Source of the DNA: Iocasia fonsfrigidae
GTDB lineage: Bacteria; Bacillota; Halanaerobiia; Halanaerobiales; DTU029
NCBI RefSeq assembly: GCF_017751145.1
Contig: NZ_CP046640.1
Location: 248,001 to 312,000, forward strand
Direction of reading: 5' to 3'
Length of the DNA: 64,000 nucleotides
Shown here in pieces: positions 23,900-33,021 of the stretch. The notes beneath the pieces are model-generated. The model was not told the origin of the DNA. It did no database searches and worked only from the letters and a program-made list of their open reading frames with translations. The first letter of the stretch is position 1; each line of letters starts with the position of its first letter. A program made the position numbers and the translations under genes.

Positions 23900-24571
23900 T
23901 TGAGGTCAGAATTTGAACTTAAAGAAGATATTTGTGAAGTGGGGCGCAGGATATATACTAATGGATTTGTTGCTGCTAATGATGGAAATATTTCTGTCAG
24001 AATCAATGACAAAGAGGTATTAACAACACCAACAGGTGTGAGTAAGGGTTTTATGACCTCTGATATGATTGTTAAGGTAGATATGGACGGAAATGTTATC
24101 TCCGGAAAACTTAAACCATCATCTGAATTAAAAATGCATCTTGATGTATATAAGAACAGGGAAGATGTAAAATCTGTGGTTCACGCCCATCCACCGACAG
24201 CTACTGGGTTTGCTGTAGCAGGTATTCCCTTAAATGAAATGATTATGCCTGAGGTAATTATATCACTGGGAACAGTACCTATTGCCAAATATGGCACTCC
24301 TTCAACTATGGAAATACCTGAGGCAGTCAGGAAATATCTTGATTGTTATGACGGCTTTTTACTGGAAAACCATGGGGCCCTTACTGTCGGTACAGATTTA
24401 TTTAATGCCTATTTTAAAATGGAGACTATCGAACTAGCAGCCAAGATAAACCTGACAGCCAGACAGCTGGGAGGGGTAAAGGAGATTTCCCCGAAAAATG
24501 TAGATAGATTATATGAGATACGTAAGAAACTAGGTGTCCAGGGAAACCACCCTGCCAACTGTGCTGAGTGA
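23900..24571 (+). CDS. Class II aldolase, L-rhamnulose/L-fuculose-1-phosphate type
   Basis: This zinc enzyme splits a deoxy-ketose 1-phosphate into dihydroxyacetone phosphate and L-lactaldehyde. From TTG 23900 (AGAGAGGTG six bases upstream, and downstream of the promoter) the protein has 223 residues, close to FucA. Substrate-loop residues are GNIS (29-32), TGVSKG (45-50) and SSE (74-76, catalytic Glu76). Zinc ligands are His95 and His97 (HAHPPTA) and His158 (ENHGALTVG). By sequence it is FucA-like, but it stands in front of rhaB and rhaA, so it probably acts on rhamnulose-1-phosphate and may serve fuculose-1-phosphate as well. GTG 23891 is an alternative start. Confidence 0.88.
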   Translation: MRSEFELKEDICEVGRRIYTNGFVAANDGNISVRINDKEVLTTPTGVSKGFMTSDMIVKVDMDGNVISGKLKPSSELKMHLDVYKNREDVKSVVHAHPPTATGFAVAGIPLNEMIMPEVIISLGTVPIAKYGTPSTMEIPEAVRKYLDCYDGFLLENHGALTVGTDLFNAYFKMETIELAAKINLTARQLGGVKEISPKNVDRLYEIRKKLGVQGNHPANCAE

Positions 24572-24714
24572 TAGTTAGTAAGCAGTCAAAGCAAAAAATA
24601 ATATAATTAGAGGATAAACTGCCAGGTCGAGTGGCTGAAATTATTAGAAAGGTAATGACTGAGGTTAGTTAATGGGAATTTTAAAATGATTATATGAATT
24701 GGGGGTGTTTAATC

Positions 24715-26145
24715 ATGTCCAGGACAATTAATTTATTGGCCTGTGATTTAGGTGCATCAAATGGCAGGGCACAACTTGCCAGGTTTGACGGAAATAAACT
24801 GAAACTTGATGTAATTCATAATTTTACAAATGGTGGTGCAAGGCTCAACGGCAACTTTTACTGGGATATTCTGGCCTTATTTGCAGAGATTAAACAGGGG
24901 ATTAAAAAAGCAGTTAAAGTGACAGATGGTGATATCCACAGTATGGGGCTAGACACCTGGGGGGTTGACTATGGCCTCTTGGATGAGAACGGTAAGCTGA
25001 TGTCCTTGCCCTATCACTACCGGGATAGTAGGACAGATGGTATCCCAGCAGAGGTTTTTAAAGAGATAGGCAAAAAGGAAATATATCAGGAGACAGGGAT
25101 ACAATTTATGCAGATAAATACGCTTTTTCAATTATATGCTGAGCTAAAAGAGCGTCCCTGGATATTGAATAATGCAGCTACACTATTATTTATGCCTGAT
25201 CTATTAAATTATCTGCTGACAGGAAAAAAATATAATGAACATACTATTGCTTCTACATCACAGTTGTTTAATCCACTGAAAAATACCTGGTCAGAAACAA
25301 TTTTTAAAAGTCTGGGTATTCCAGTAGATATTATGCAGGAAGTTATTTACCCCGGAAATAAGATTGGGGGGCTTCTGCCGGAGGTTAAAGAAGAATGTGG
25401 TTTAAACAATGATTTAGCTGTTATGGCAGTAGGGAGTCATGATACAGCATCTGCTGTAGCTGCTACCCCATTGGAAGATGAAAATGGTGTTTACCTATCC
25501 AGTGGTACCTGGTCATTACTGGGGATGGAATTAACAGAACCGGTAATTAATGAAAATTCTCTAACAGAAAATTTCACAAATGAACTTGGTGTAGAAAATA
25601 GGGTAAGATTTTTAAAGAATATTACAGGTTTGTGGTTGATTCAGGAATGCAAACGCATCTGGCAGAGGGAAGGGAGAGACCTCAGCTATTCTGAAATAAG
25701 CAGAGCAGCGGCTCAGGCTACCCCTTTTAAATACAGACTGGACCCTGATGATCCTGTTTTTATGAAACCAGAAAATATGCCCGAAGTAATTAAAGAATAC
25801 TGTCGTAAAACCAAGCAAGCAGTACCAGAGACTATTGGTGAAATGGCACGGGGGGTATATGAAAGCCTGGCCTTTAGTTATGATAAAGTAATTAAACGCC
25901 TGGAAAAACTGGTAGATAGAAAAATTAAAAATATTCATATGGTTGGAGGGGGGATACAGGCAGAATTACTATGCCAGTACACAGCCGATATAAGTAAGAG
26001 GAGGGTACTGGCTGGTCCTGTTGAGGCTACTGCAACTGGTAATGTCCTGGCCCAATTAATAGGTCTGGGTGAGATCAAGGACCTTAAAGAAGGGCGAGAA
26101 CTGGTCCGTAATTCTATTGAGTTAAAGGAGTATTTACCTGTTTAA
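24715..26145 (+). CDS. rhaB: L-rhamnulokinase
   Basis: An FGGY-family sugar kinase that phosphorylates L-rhamnulose at O1. The ATP-site start is [29 protein letters not shown] and [10 protein letters not shown] are typical of rhamnulokinases; the second nucleotide motif is [12 protein letters not shown] near 270, and the C-terminal hinge is [20 protein letters not shown] start at ATG 24715, behind GGGGGTG at 24701-24706; the upstream ATG at 24694 overlaps the site. The length is then 476 residues. The gene is 143 bp after the aldolase and 32 bp before rhaA, in one operon. Confidence 0.93.
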   Translation: MSRTINLLACDLGASNGRAQLARFDGNKLKLDVIHNFTNGGARLNGNFYWDILALFAEIKQGIKKAVKVTDGDIHSMGLDTWGVDYGLLDENGKLMSLPYHYRDSRTDGIPAEVFKEIGKKEIYQETGIQFMQINTLFQLYAELKERPWILNNAATLLFMPDLLNYLLTGKKYNEHTIASTSQLFNPLKNTWSETIFKSLGIPVDIMQEVIYPGNKIGGLLPEVKEECGLNNDLAVMAVGSHDTASAVAATPLEDENGVYLSSGTWSLLGMELTEPVINENSLTENFTNELGVENRVRFLKNITGLWLIQECKRIWQREGRDLSYSEISRAAAQATPFKYRLDPDDPVFMKPENMPEVIKEYCRKTKQAVPETIGEMARGVYESLAFSYDKVIKRLEKLVDRKIKNIHMVGGGIQAELLCQYTADISKRRVLAGPVEATATGNVLAQLIGLGEIKDLKEGRELVRNSIELKEYLPV

Positions 26146-26177
26146 TAATTATAAATTTAATTCAGGGGGTTTTAATA

Positions 26178-27449
26178 ATGTATAGTGATAAAAAGATAAA
26201 TCAGGCTTTTCAATGGGCCAAAGAACTATATGGCCGGTGGGGGATTGATGTGGAGAAAGTAGTGCAGGCCATGGAGGGTGTGGCGATTTCTATGCACTGC
26301 TGGCAGGGTGATGATGTCGGCGGTTTTGAAGACCCTGAAGGAGATCTGACAGGGGGGATACAGGCTACTGGTAATTACCCGGGTAAAGCCCGCTCAGCTG
26401 ATGAACTGCGTCAGGACTTAGGTCAGGCTTTTTCTTTAATACCTGGTAAGCACCGTTTGAACCTACATGCTATTTATTTAGAGACAGGTGGCAAGAAGGT
26501 AGATAGGGATGAAATTACCCCTCAGCACTTTAGCAAATGGGTTGACTGGGCTAAAGAAAAAGGAATTGGTCTTGATTTTAATCCAACACTTTTTTCACAC
26601 CCAAAAGCAGATGATGGATTTACCCTCAGCCACCCTGATCAGGGGATCAGGGATTTCTGGATTGAACACTGTAAAAGGTCCAGAAAAATTGGTGAATATT
26701 TCGGAAAAGAACTGGGCACAGCAGCAGTGACTAATATCTGGCTACCTGATGGTTATAAAGATATACCTGTCGATAAATTTAGCCCCCGGGAGAGATTAAA
26801 GGATTCCCTTGATCAGATACTCTCTGAAAATATTGATAAAGAATATAATTTAGATGCGGTTGAAAGTAAGTTGTTTGGAATAGGGTCAGAGAGTTATGTA
26901 GTCGGCTCCCATGAATTCTATTTAGGGTATTCCTTAAAAAATGATCTCTTACTCTGTTTAGATGCCGGTCATTTTCATCCCACAGAGTATATTTCCAATA
27001 AAATATCTGCCTGCCTTTTATATTTGGATGAACTACTCCTTCATGTCAGTCGGCCTGTCAGGTGGGATAGTGACCATGTTGTAATTTTAGATGACGAATT
27101 ACAGGCTATTGCCCAGCAGATAGTAAGACCAGGGTTCCTTGACCGGGTTCATATTGGATTGGATTTCTTTGATGCCAGCATAAATCGGATAGCTGCCTGG
27201 GTTATTGGGACCAGAAATATGCTCAAGGCCTTACTAATAGCTATGTTGGAGCCTACAGCTACACTAAAGGAATATGAATTAAACGGTGATTTAACAGCCA
27301 GGTTGGCTATATTAGAAGAATTGAAAGCATATCCCTGGCAGGCAGTCTGGAACTACTATTGTGCTGAGAATAATGTCCCTGTGGGAGAAGACTGGTTTAC
27401 TGAGGTAAGGAATTATGAAAAAGAGGTGTTGAGCAACAGAAACTCATGA
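26178..27449 (+). CDS. rhaA: L-rhamnose isomerase
   Basis: This enzyme converts L-rhamnose to L-rhamnulose in the cytoplasm with Mn2+. The 423-residue protein shows RhaA features throughout: [15 protein letters not shown] near 37, [21 protein letters not shown] (positions about 131-151), [12 protein letters not shown] near 189, [12 protein letters not shown] near 257, [12 protein letters not shown] near 294 and [21 protein letters not shown] (positions about 328-348). Metal ligands fall in the DAGH and DSDH motifs. The start is ATG 26178 behind AGGGGGT. It is followed by a MITE-like element and then the mutarotase. Confidence 0.97.
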   Translation: MYSDKKINQAFQWAKELYGRWGIDVEKVVQAMEGVAISMHCWQGDDVGGFEDPEGDLTGGIQATGNYPGKARSADELRQDLGQAFSLIPGKHRLNLHAIYLETGGKKVDRDEITPQHFSKWVDWAKEKGIGLDFNPTLFSHPKADDGFTLSHPDQGIRDFWIEHCKRSRKIGEYFGKELGTAAVTNIWLPDGYKDIPVDKFSPRERLKDSLDQILSENIDKEYNLDAVESKLFGIGSESYVVGSHEFYLGYSLKNDLLLCLDAGHFHPTEYISNKISACLLYLDELLLHVSRPVRWDSDHVVILDDELQAIAQQIVRPGFLDRVHIGLDFFDASINRIAAWVIGTRNMLKALLIAMLEPTATLKEYELNGDLTARLAILEELKAYPWQAVWNYYCAENNVPVGEDWFTEVRNYEKEVLSNRNS

Positions 27450-27473
27450 CTTGCTGTAGTGCAAAAAATTCAT

Positions 27474-27597
27474 AGTGTGTGTTCGAAAAGGCATAAATAG
27501 GGGATTATATATCCCTGAACGAAGTTAAGGTGTTACCGTTGAGTGAAGGGATATATAATCCCTGGCGGTATATACTGATACTTTTCGAACAGACTCT
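27474..27597. mobile_element. MITE-like element, 124 bp form
   Basis: The ends are near-perfect inverted repeats: AGTGTGTGTTCGAAAAG at the left and AGAGTCTGTTCGAAAAG (reverse complement) at the right, 15 of 17 matching. The element is flanked by CAT on both sides (27471-27473 and 27598-27600), a candidate 3-bp target duplication. Inside are two small hairpins built on AGGGATATATAATCCCT-like sequence. A shorter relative lies at 31547-31621. No transposase is encoded. Confidence 0.75.
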
Positions 27598-27647
27598 CAT
27601 AATTAAAATGTTTAACTTATGAAATATTTATATGGGGGAGGATCAAA

Positions 27648-27971
27648 ATGAGAGTAGGTTTTAAATTAAAGTTGAAAAATGAAAATGTGCAGGAAGAATA
27701 TAAAAAAAGGCATGACCAGCTCTGGCCGGAGATGCTAGAGGTATTGGATAAGGCAGGAATAAAGAATTATTCAATCTGGAATTCTGGGCAAGATTTGTTT
27801 GGTTATTATGAAGTTGAGGATTTAGATTATAGTGATAGAGTACAGGCTGAGAGTGAGATTGTTGCTAAATGGAATGTATATATGCAGGATCTCCTGGAAA
27901 GTAGAGTAGATGATGATAGTAATGTATTTCCAGTAAAAGAAGCTATGGATTTAATGTTTTATAAGAAATAA
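27648..27971 (+). CDS. rhaM: L-rhamnose mutarotase
   Basis: A small enzyme that speeds alpha/beta anomer exchange of L-rhamnose so that RhaA receives the right form. The 107 residues carry the family motifs KKRHDQLWPEML (about 19-30, with the active-site His), GIKNYSIWN and LFGYYEVEDLD, plus MQDLLE near residue 85. The start is ATG 27648 behind GGGGGAGG. It lies between rhaA and the ABC transporter genes, as in other rhamnose gene sets. Confidence 0.94.
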   Translation: MRVGFKLKLKNENVQEEYKKRHDQLWPEMLEVLDKAGIKNYSIWNSGQDLFGYYEVEDLDYSDRVQAESEIVAKWNVYMQDLLESRVDDDSNVFPVKEAMDLMFYKK

Positions 27972-28000
27972 AGAAGGGTGATTAAGGGGAGAGAAGATAT

Positions 28001-29518
28001 ATGTCAGAATATATTTTAGAGTTAAAGGGTATCACTAAAGAATTTCCAGGGATAAAGGCACTCGATGATGTCCATTTTCAATTAAAATCTGGAGAGATTC
28101 ATGCCCTGATGGGTGAAAATGGTGCCGGAAAATCTACTTTTATTAAAATTATTACTGGTGTACACCAACCTGAACAGGGTGAAATCTATCTGAAGGGTAA
28201 AAAAGTTAGCATAAATAACCCGAACGATTCCAAGAAGTTAGGGATTGCAGCCATTTATCAGCATGCAACCAGTTATGCTGATTTAAGTGTGACAGAAAAT
28301 ATTTTTATTGGACATGAAAAAATAAAACAGAGAAGTAAAAGGTTATTATGGGATGAGATGCATGCTGAAGCGGAGAAATATTTGAATCAGTTAGGTGCAG
28401 ATTTTAGTCCTAAAACAGAGATGAAAGCACTTAGTGTAGCCCAACAGCAGATGGTGGAGATTGCCAAGGCTTTATCTACTGGTGCCAGGATAATTATTAT
28501 GGATGAACCAACTGCTTCTTTAACTAAAAGTGAAAGCGAGGAGTTATACCAGATTACCGAAAAATTGAAAGATGATGGTACTTCCATTATCTTTATATCC
28601 CATAGATTTGAGGATACATATAGACTGGCTGATAGGGTTACAGTACTCAGGGATTCCCGTTATATAGGAACCTGGAATGTGGCTGAGATCAGTAATGAAC
28701 AATTAATTCAGGCCATGGTAGGCCGTGAAATTAAACAGCTGTTCCCGGATAAAAAGGCTGATCTTGGACAGGAGGTATTAAAGATAGAAGGGCTGGGGAG
28801 GATGGGCTACTTTTCAGACATTTCTTTTACCTTACACCAGGGAGAGATCCTTGGGTTAACAGGATTGGTTGGTGCAGGCAGGTCTGAGCTGTGTCAGGCA
28901 ATCTTTGGAATTACACCTTATGAGCAGGGGAAAATTTATTTCCAGGGAGAAGAGATTAAGATTAAACACCCTCTAGATGCTATGGAACTGGGGATAGGTT
29001 ACCTGCCAGAAGATCGTCAGGAACAGGGATTAATACTGGAATGGGGTTTAGAAAAAAATATTTCCCTCTCTGCTCTAGATAAGGTATCTCATCAGGGGTG
29101 GATAGATAACAGTAAAGAGGTAGATATGGCTCAATTGTTGGCAGAAAAGCTTAATGTTAAGGCAAAGACTATTTATGACCTGGCGAATTCACTATCTGGT
29201 GGTAATCAGCAAAAGGTTGTAGTTGCTAAACTCCTGACTGCTGATTTAAAGGTGATTATTCTTGATGAGCCGACTAAAGGTGTTGATGTAGGGGCGAAAT
29301 CGGCAATTTTTGAAATCATGAGTGACCTTGCTGAACAGGGCTATGGGATTATAATGGTTTCCTCAGAGATGCCTGAGGTTCTCGGTATGAGTGATAGAAT
29401 TATTGTTATGCGGGAAGGGAGGATTACTGGCAGCTTTTCCAGGGAAGAGGCCGACCAGGAAACGATCCTTAAAGCGGCTATGAAAAAGAAGGTTTCCCTT
29501 AAGGCTAAAAATAAGTAA
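28001..29518 (+). CDS. Rhamnose-type ABC transporter, ATP-binding protein
   Basis: This double ATPase (RbsA type, 505 residues) powers sugar import. The first nucleotide domain has Walker A GENGAGKS (38-45), the degenerate signature LSVAQQQMVEIAKAL and Walker B IIIMDEPTAS. The second has the usual altered Walker A GLVGAGRSE, the signature LSGGNQQKVVVAKLL and VIILDEPTKGVD. It is followed by two permease genes and a binding protein, the arrangement known for rhamnose importers with RhaM beside them. The substrate call rests on that context. Confidence 0.92.
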   Translation: MSEYILELKGITKEFPGIKALDDVHFQLKSGEIHALMGENGAGKSTFIKIITGVHQPEQGEIYLKGKKVSINNPNDSKKLGIAAIYQHATSYADLSVTENIFIGHEKIKQRSKRLLWDEMHAEAEKYLNQLGADFSPKTEMKALSVAQQQMVEIAKALSTGARIIIMDEPTASLTKSESEELYQITEKLKDDGTSIIFISHRFEDTYRLADRVTVLRDSRYIGTWNVAEISNEQLIQAMVGREIKQLFPDKKADLGQEVLKIEGLGRMGYFSDISFTLHQGEILGLTGLVGAGRSELCQAIFGITPYEQGKIYFQGEEIKIKHPLDAMELGIGYLPEDRQEQGLILEWGLEKNISLSALDKVSHQGWIDNSKEVDMAQLLAEKLNVKAKTIYDLANSLSGGNQQKVVVAKLLTADLKVIILDEPTKGVDVGAKSAIFEIMSDLAEQGYGIIMVSSEMPEVLGMSDRIIVMREGRITGSFSREEADQETILKAAMKKKVSLKAKNK

Positions 29519-29545
29519 TATATTAATTTTAAGGTGGGATTTTAA

Positions 29546-30553
29546 ATGCTTGAAGGAAAATCTAAGGGTTTATTTAATAGTGAGAATATACAAAAGATTC
29601 GCGAACTGGGTTTAATAACTTTTATTATTATCATTGGATTTTTTGTACAGTTAAGGAATCCTAGTTTTTTAAGCCTGGAAAACATAAATGACTTAATCAA
29701 AAATACTGCTATTCTTTCCATTCTGGCAGCAGGAATGATGTTGGTAATAATTACAAGGGGTATTGATCTTTCTATTGGTGCAACACTGGCTTTATCTGGT
29801 ATGTTAACAGCTATGACTGTTAAGATTTACCCTGGATTACATCCTATTTTGGCAATTTTCTTGGGTATGTTAATAGGTCTTATTTGTGGGGTAATAATAG
29901 GGTTTTTTGTTGCCAGGACCTCGATTTTACCTATTATTGCGACCCTGGGTATGATGAATGTTTTTAGAGGAATAACCTTTTTGGTCAGTGGGGGTAGCTG
30001 GGTAAGTGCCTACCAAATGTCTGATGGATTTAAAAATATTGCAACAGGCTCAGTATTTGGTATTAATAACTTGATATTTGTTGCAATAATTATCTATATT
30101 CTCTTTTACTACTTTGTTAATTATACACGAACAGGTAGACAGGTTTATGCTGTTGGTAGTAATCCGAATTCAGCTAGAATAAGTGGGATTAACGTTAGTA
30201 AAATATTATGCTTAGTTTATATGATTATGGGTGCGCTGGCAGGTCTTTCTGGTGTTTTATGGGTATCCAAGTTTGCTTCAGCCCAGAGTAATACAGCAAT
30301 GGGCTATGAAATGACTGTTATTGCATCCTGTGTTGTTGGTGGGGTAAGTATTGCCGGTGGAAGGGGCAAGGTCTCTGGTCTCCTTTCAGGTGTTCTTCTA
30401 ATGGGGCTTTTAGATAATGCTCTACCATTAATTAATGTGTCACCTTTCTGGCAGGATGCAATTCAGGGAGCAATCATTCTTTTAGCAGTAGTTGTGAGTG
30501 CTTTAGTTAAAAGGAGTGTTGATAGGAAGAATCTTATGAGGAGGGTAATATAG
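29546..30553 (+). CDS. Rhamnose-type ABC transporter permease 1
   Basis: An RbsC-type permease, 335 residues with eight to ten helices. The family motif RGIDLSIGATLALSGMLTA (positions about 72-90) and the late cytoplasmic loop GYEMTVIASCVVGGVSIAGG (positions about 252-271), which contacts the ATPase, are clear. The start is ATG 29546 behind AAGGTGGG. It forms a heterodimer with the next gene product, since the transporter has two different permeases. Confidence 0.93.
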   Translation: MLEGKSKGLFNSENIQKIRELGLITFIIIIGFFVQLRNPSFLSLENINDLIKNTAILSILAAGMMLVIITRGIDLSIGATLALSGMLTAMTVKIYPGLHPILAIFLGMLIGLICGVIIGFFVARTSILPIIATLGMMNVFRGITFLVSGGSWVSAYQMSDGFKNIATGSVFGINNLIFVAIIIYILFYYFVNYTRTGRQVYAVGSNPNSARISGINVSKILCLVYMIMGALAGLSGVLWVSKFASAQSNTAMGYEMTVIASCVVGGVSIAGGRGKVSGLLSGVLLMGLLDNALPLINVSPFWQDAIQGAIILLAVVVSALVKRSVDRKNLMRRVI

Positions 30554-30554
30554 T

Positions 30555-31541
30555 ATGGAAAATTTAACATCATCAGTAGAAAAAAACATATCAATAGAAA
30601 GAGAATTTAGGACAAAAGATTTTTTCCTACAGTGGGAGTGGTTGCTCTTATTAATTTTTTTTCTGATACATATTATTAATTCACAACTATCTCCCTATTA
30701 CTTAAATACCTATACCCTATTAGATGCGACAATGACTTTTCTGGATAAGGCCTTTATTGCCCTACCAATGGCTTTGGTAATTATTTTTGGTGATATTGAT
30801 ATATCAGTTGCCTCAACAGTTGCTTTATCATCAGTGATAATGGCTGTTGCTTACAATGCAGGTTTACCAATGGTATTAGCAATTTTACTTTGTCTATTTA
30901 TTGGATTGCTCTGTGGTTTAATTAATGGTTTATTAATAGTTAAGTTTAAAGAATTATCAGCAGTTATTGTAACCCTTTCTACTATGACCTTATACCGCGG
31001 AATAGCCTATATTATCCTGGAAGACCAGGCTGCTGGGGAATTTCCAGATTGGTTTAATTTTCCTGGCTGGGGTTATATAAAAGGAATTCCATTTATTTTG
31101 ATCTTATTTGCTTTATTTGCGGTAATATTTTTATTACTTTTACATAAAACAACATTTGGACGTAAGGTTTATGCTATAGGAAATAATGAAGTGGCCAGCA
31201 AATATTCTGGTGTCAAAGTAGATAAGATTAAGGTGGCAGTCTTTACACTGGCAGGTCTGATGGCAGGAGTAACTGCCTTATTTCTGACTTCCAAAATGGG
31301 TAGTACCAGGCCTAATATAGCCTCTGGCTATGAATTAGATGTAATTGCTATGGTAGTCCTTGGGGGTGTAAGTACATCAGGTGGTAAGGGTAAAATAATT
31401 GGTGTTCTCTTAGCTATTTTTATAATTGGTTTTCTGCGCTATGGCTTAGGACTTGTTAATGTGCCAGATCAGGTAATTTTAATTATAGTTGGTCTATTAT
31501 TAATAGTATCTGTCATGCTTTCTAATTTGAATAAAAAGTGA
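30555..31541 (+). CDS. Rhamnose-type ABC transporter permease 2
   Basis: A second RbsC-type permease, 328 residues, related to but distinct from its neighbour. It has FGDIDISVASTVALSSVIMA (positions about 76-95) and GYELDVIAMVVLGGVSTSGG (positions about 256-275). It starts one base after the previous stop with AGGAGGG inside the upstream gene, so the two are translationally coupled. Five bases after its stop the second MITE-like element begins. Confidence 0.93.
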   Translation: MENLTSSVEKNISIEREFRTKDFFLQWEWLLLLIFFLIHIINSQLSPYYLNTYTLLDATMTFLDKAFIALPMALVIIFGDIDISVASTVALSSVIMAVAYNAGLPMVLAILLCLFIGLLCGLINGLLIVKFKELSAVIVTLSTMTLYRGIAYIILEDQAAGEFPDWFNFPGWGYIKGIPFILILFALFAVIFLLLLHKTTFGRKVYAIGNNEVASKYSGVKVDKIKVAVFTLAGLMAGVTALFLTSKMGSTRPNIASGYELDVIAMVVLGGVSTSGGKGKIIGVLLAIFIIGFLRYGLGLVNVPDQVILIIVGLLLIVSVMLSNLNKK

Positions 31542-31546
31542 TTTAA

Positions 31547-31621
31547 AGTGTGTGTTCAAAAAGGTATAAATAGGGGATATATAATCCCCGTCGTTATACT
31601 GATACTTTTCGAACAGACTCT
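31547..31621. mobile_element. MITE-like element, 75 bp form
   Basis: The same termini as the element at 27474-27597: the left arm AGTGTGTGTTCAAAAAGG and the right arm ending TTTTCGAACAGACTCT match nearly base for base. The middle is shortened by 49 bp to one hairpin (GGGGAT-N5-ATCCCC). Flanks are TAA at 31544-31546 and TAA at 31622-31624, a candidate 3-bp target duplication different from that of the other copy. It sits between permease and binding-protein genes of one operon. Confidence 0.75.
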
Positions 31622-31701
31622 TAAAGGGTTGGCTGTAATAAATTTTGTATGAAACAGTACTAGCTGTTTTATATATTTAAATAAAAAAGAGGGGGAGTAA
31701 G

Positions 31702-32700
31702 ATGAAGAAATTATTTATTTGTTTAGTGTTGGTGATGGCAGTTATACTGGCATCTGGTCTTGCAAGTGCTGAGGGTAGATATGCTGTAATTTTCAAGAGT
31801 GCTGGTAATCCCTTTGGGGAGAAACTCATGGATGGTTTTGAAAAGGCTGTTAAGGAATTTGGTGGAGAAGCTATTTTAAAAGCCCCTGCTGAACCAACGG
31901 CTGAAGCGCAGATCCAGATGATTGAACAATTGATAGCCCAACATGTAGATGCTATAGCTATCAGTGCTAATGACTATGATGCACTAGAACCAGCCCTTAA
32001 AAAGGCTATGAGGAGAGGTATTAAAGTAGTCTCTCTTGATTCTGCTGTTAACCCTGATAGCAGGGATGTGCATATTAATCAGGCAAACCCAGAACTAATT
32101 GGTCGTGTGGAAGTTCAGGCCATCTATGAAATGATAGGTGAAGAAGGTCAGATAGCAGTATTAAGTGCCACTTCTCAGGCCAGCAATCAGAATCTATGGA
32201 TTGAATGGATGAAAAAGGAACTTAAAAAGCCTAAATATAGTAATGTTGAACTTGTAAAAGTTGCTTATGGTGATGATTTAAGAGACAAGAGTGTTTCTGA
32301 AACAGAAGCCTTATTGAAGACATATCCCGAGCTAAAAGGTATAATTGCTCCTACAACAGTTGGTATTGCTGCAGCCGGTAAAGTTTTGACAGATAAAGGG
32401 CTCAAAGGTGAAGTTTATTTAACCGGACTTGGTCTACCTAGTGAAATGGCTGAATATATAAAAAATGGTGTTTGCCCATGGATGTATCTTTGGAATCCTA
32501 TTGATTTAGGATATTTAGGTGCTTATGCTGCCCATGCCCTGGTAACAGGAGATATCAATGGGGAAGTTGGAGATACATTTAATGCTGGTTTCCTTGGGGA
32601 AAAAGAAGTAATTCAAGCTGGTGAAGGTACAGAAATTATGCTTGGTGCTCCTTTTAAGTTTGATGTTGTTAATATTGATAAATGGAAGGAAGTTTATTAA
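31702..32700 (+). CDS. Rhamnose-type ABC transporter, sugar-binding protein
   Basis: An extracytoplasmic receptor of the ribose-binding superfamily, 332 residues. The signal peptide covers about residues 1-24 (VILASGLASAEG end). The two-lobed sugar-binding fold is seen in the N-terminal strand (GRYAVIFKSAGNPFGEKLMDGF, positions about 25-46), IEQLIAQHVDAIAISAND, and the hinge segments VYLTGLGLPSEMAEYI and LWNPIDLGYLGAYAAHAL. Of the family branches it looks most like the AI-2/rhamnose RhaS group. A weak AAACAG/CTGTTT hairpin precedes its site GAGGGGG, perhaps raising receptor levels. Confidence 0.9.
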   Translation: MKKLFICLVLVMAVILASGLASAEGRYAVIFKSAGNPFGEKLMDGFEKAVKEFGGEAILKAPAEPTAEAQIQMIEQLIAQHVDAIAISANDYDALEPALKKAMRRGIKVVSLDSAVNPDSRDVHINQANPELIGRVEVQAIYEMIGEEGQIAVLSATSQASNQNLWIEWMKKELKKPKYSNVELVKVAYGDDLRDKSVSETEALLKTYPELKGIIAPTTVGIAAAGKVLTDKGLKGEVYLTGLGLPSEMAEYIKNGVCPWMYLWNPIDLGYLGAYAAHALVTGDINGEVGDTFNAGFLGEKEVIQAGEGTEIMLGAPFKFDVVNIDKWKEVY

Positions 32701-32777
32701 TGAGTCAAGTTTCCATTGGATAAAATCGAATATATAGGCTTATAAATGCTAGTCTTATTTGTTATTTGGTTTTGTTT

Positions 32778-32814
32778 GGTGATAGTAAGAAAAACAAATA
32801 TTCTTATTATCACC
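32778..32814 (+). terminator. Probable terminator of the rhamnose operon
   Basis: A 14-bp stem (32778-32791 with 32801-32814, one G-U pair) with a 9-base loop, followed by TAATGTTTATTTTTAG. The T-run is interrupted but the position, 78 bp after the last gene, is right. Confidence 0.6.
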
Positions 32815-32852
32815 TAATGTTTATTTTTAGAATAAAAAATAAAAACAAAACC

Positions 32853-32881
32853 TTGAAAACATTATAAAAACAGTATATAAT
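32853..32881 (+). promoter_or_regulatory. Promoter of the LacI regulator and fucose genes
   Basis: TTGAAA (32853-32858), 17 bp, TATAAT (32876-32881), 141 bp before the lacI-type gene. The long leader is unusually poor in G up to about 32980. I found no clear CG-centred LacI operator within it. Confidence 0.75.
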
Positions 32882-33021
32882 AAAGATATAACAACATAAA
32901 TATAAAAATAAACAAAGAATAAATAATAATAAGCCTACATATTAAACAGCAAAACAACAAAAACGCATTTAACTATTTTTGAAAAGGGTTTCAGGTTTAG
33001 TGTTCTGAAAGGGGTTTCATA

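Noticed and set aside
27474-27597. Terminator of the rhaDBA transcript
   Set aside because: The related copy at 31547 with different flanking triplets shows it is an inserted element; neither copy has a T-run.
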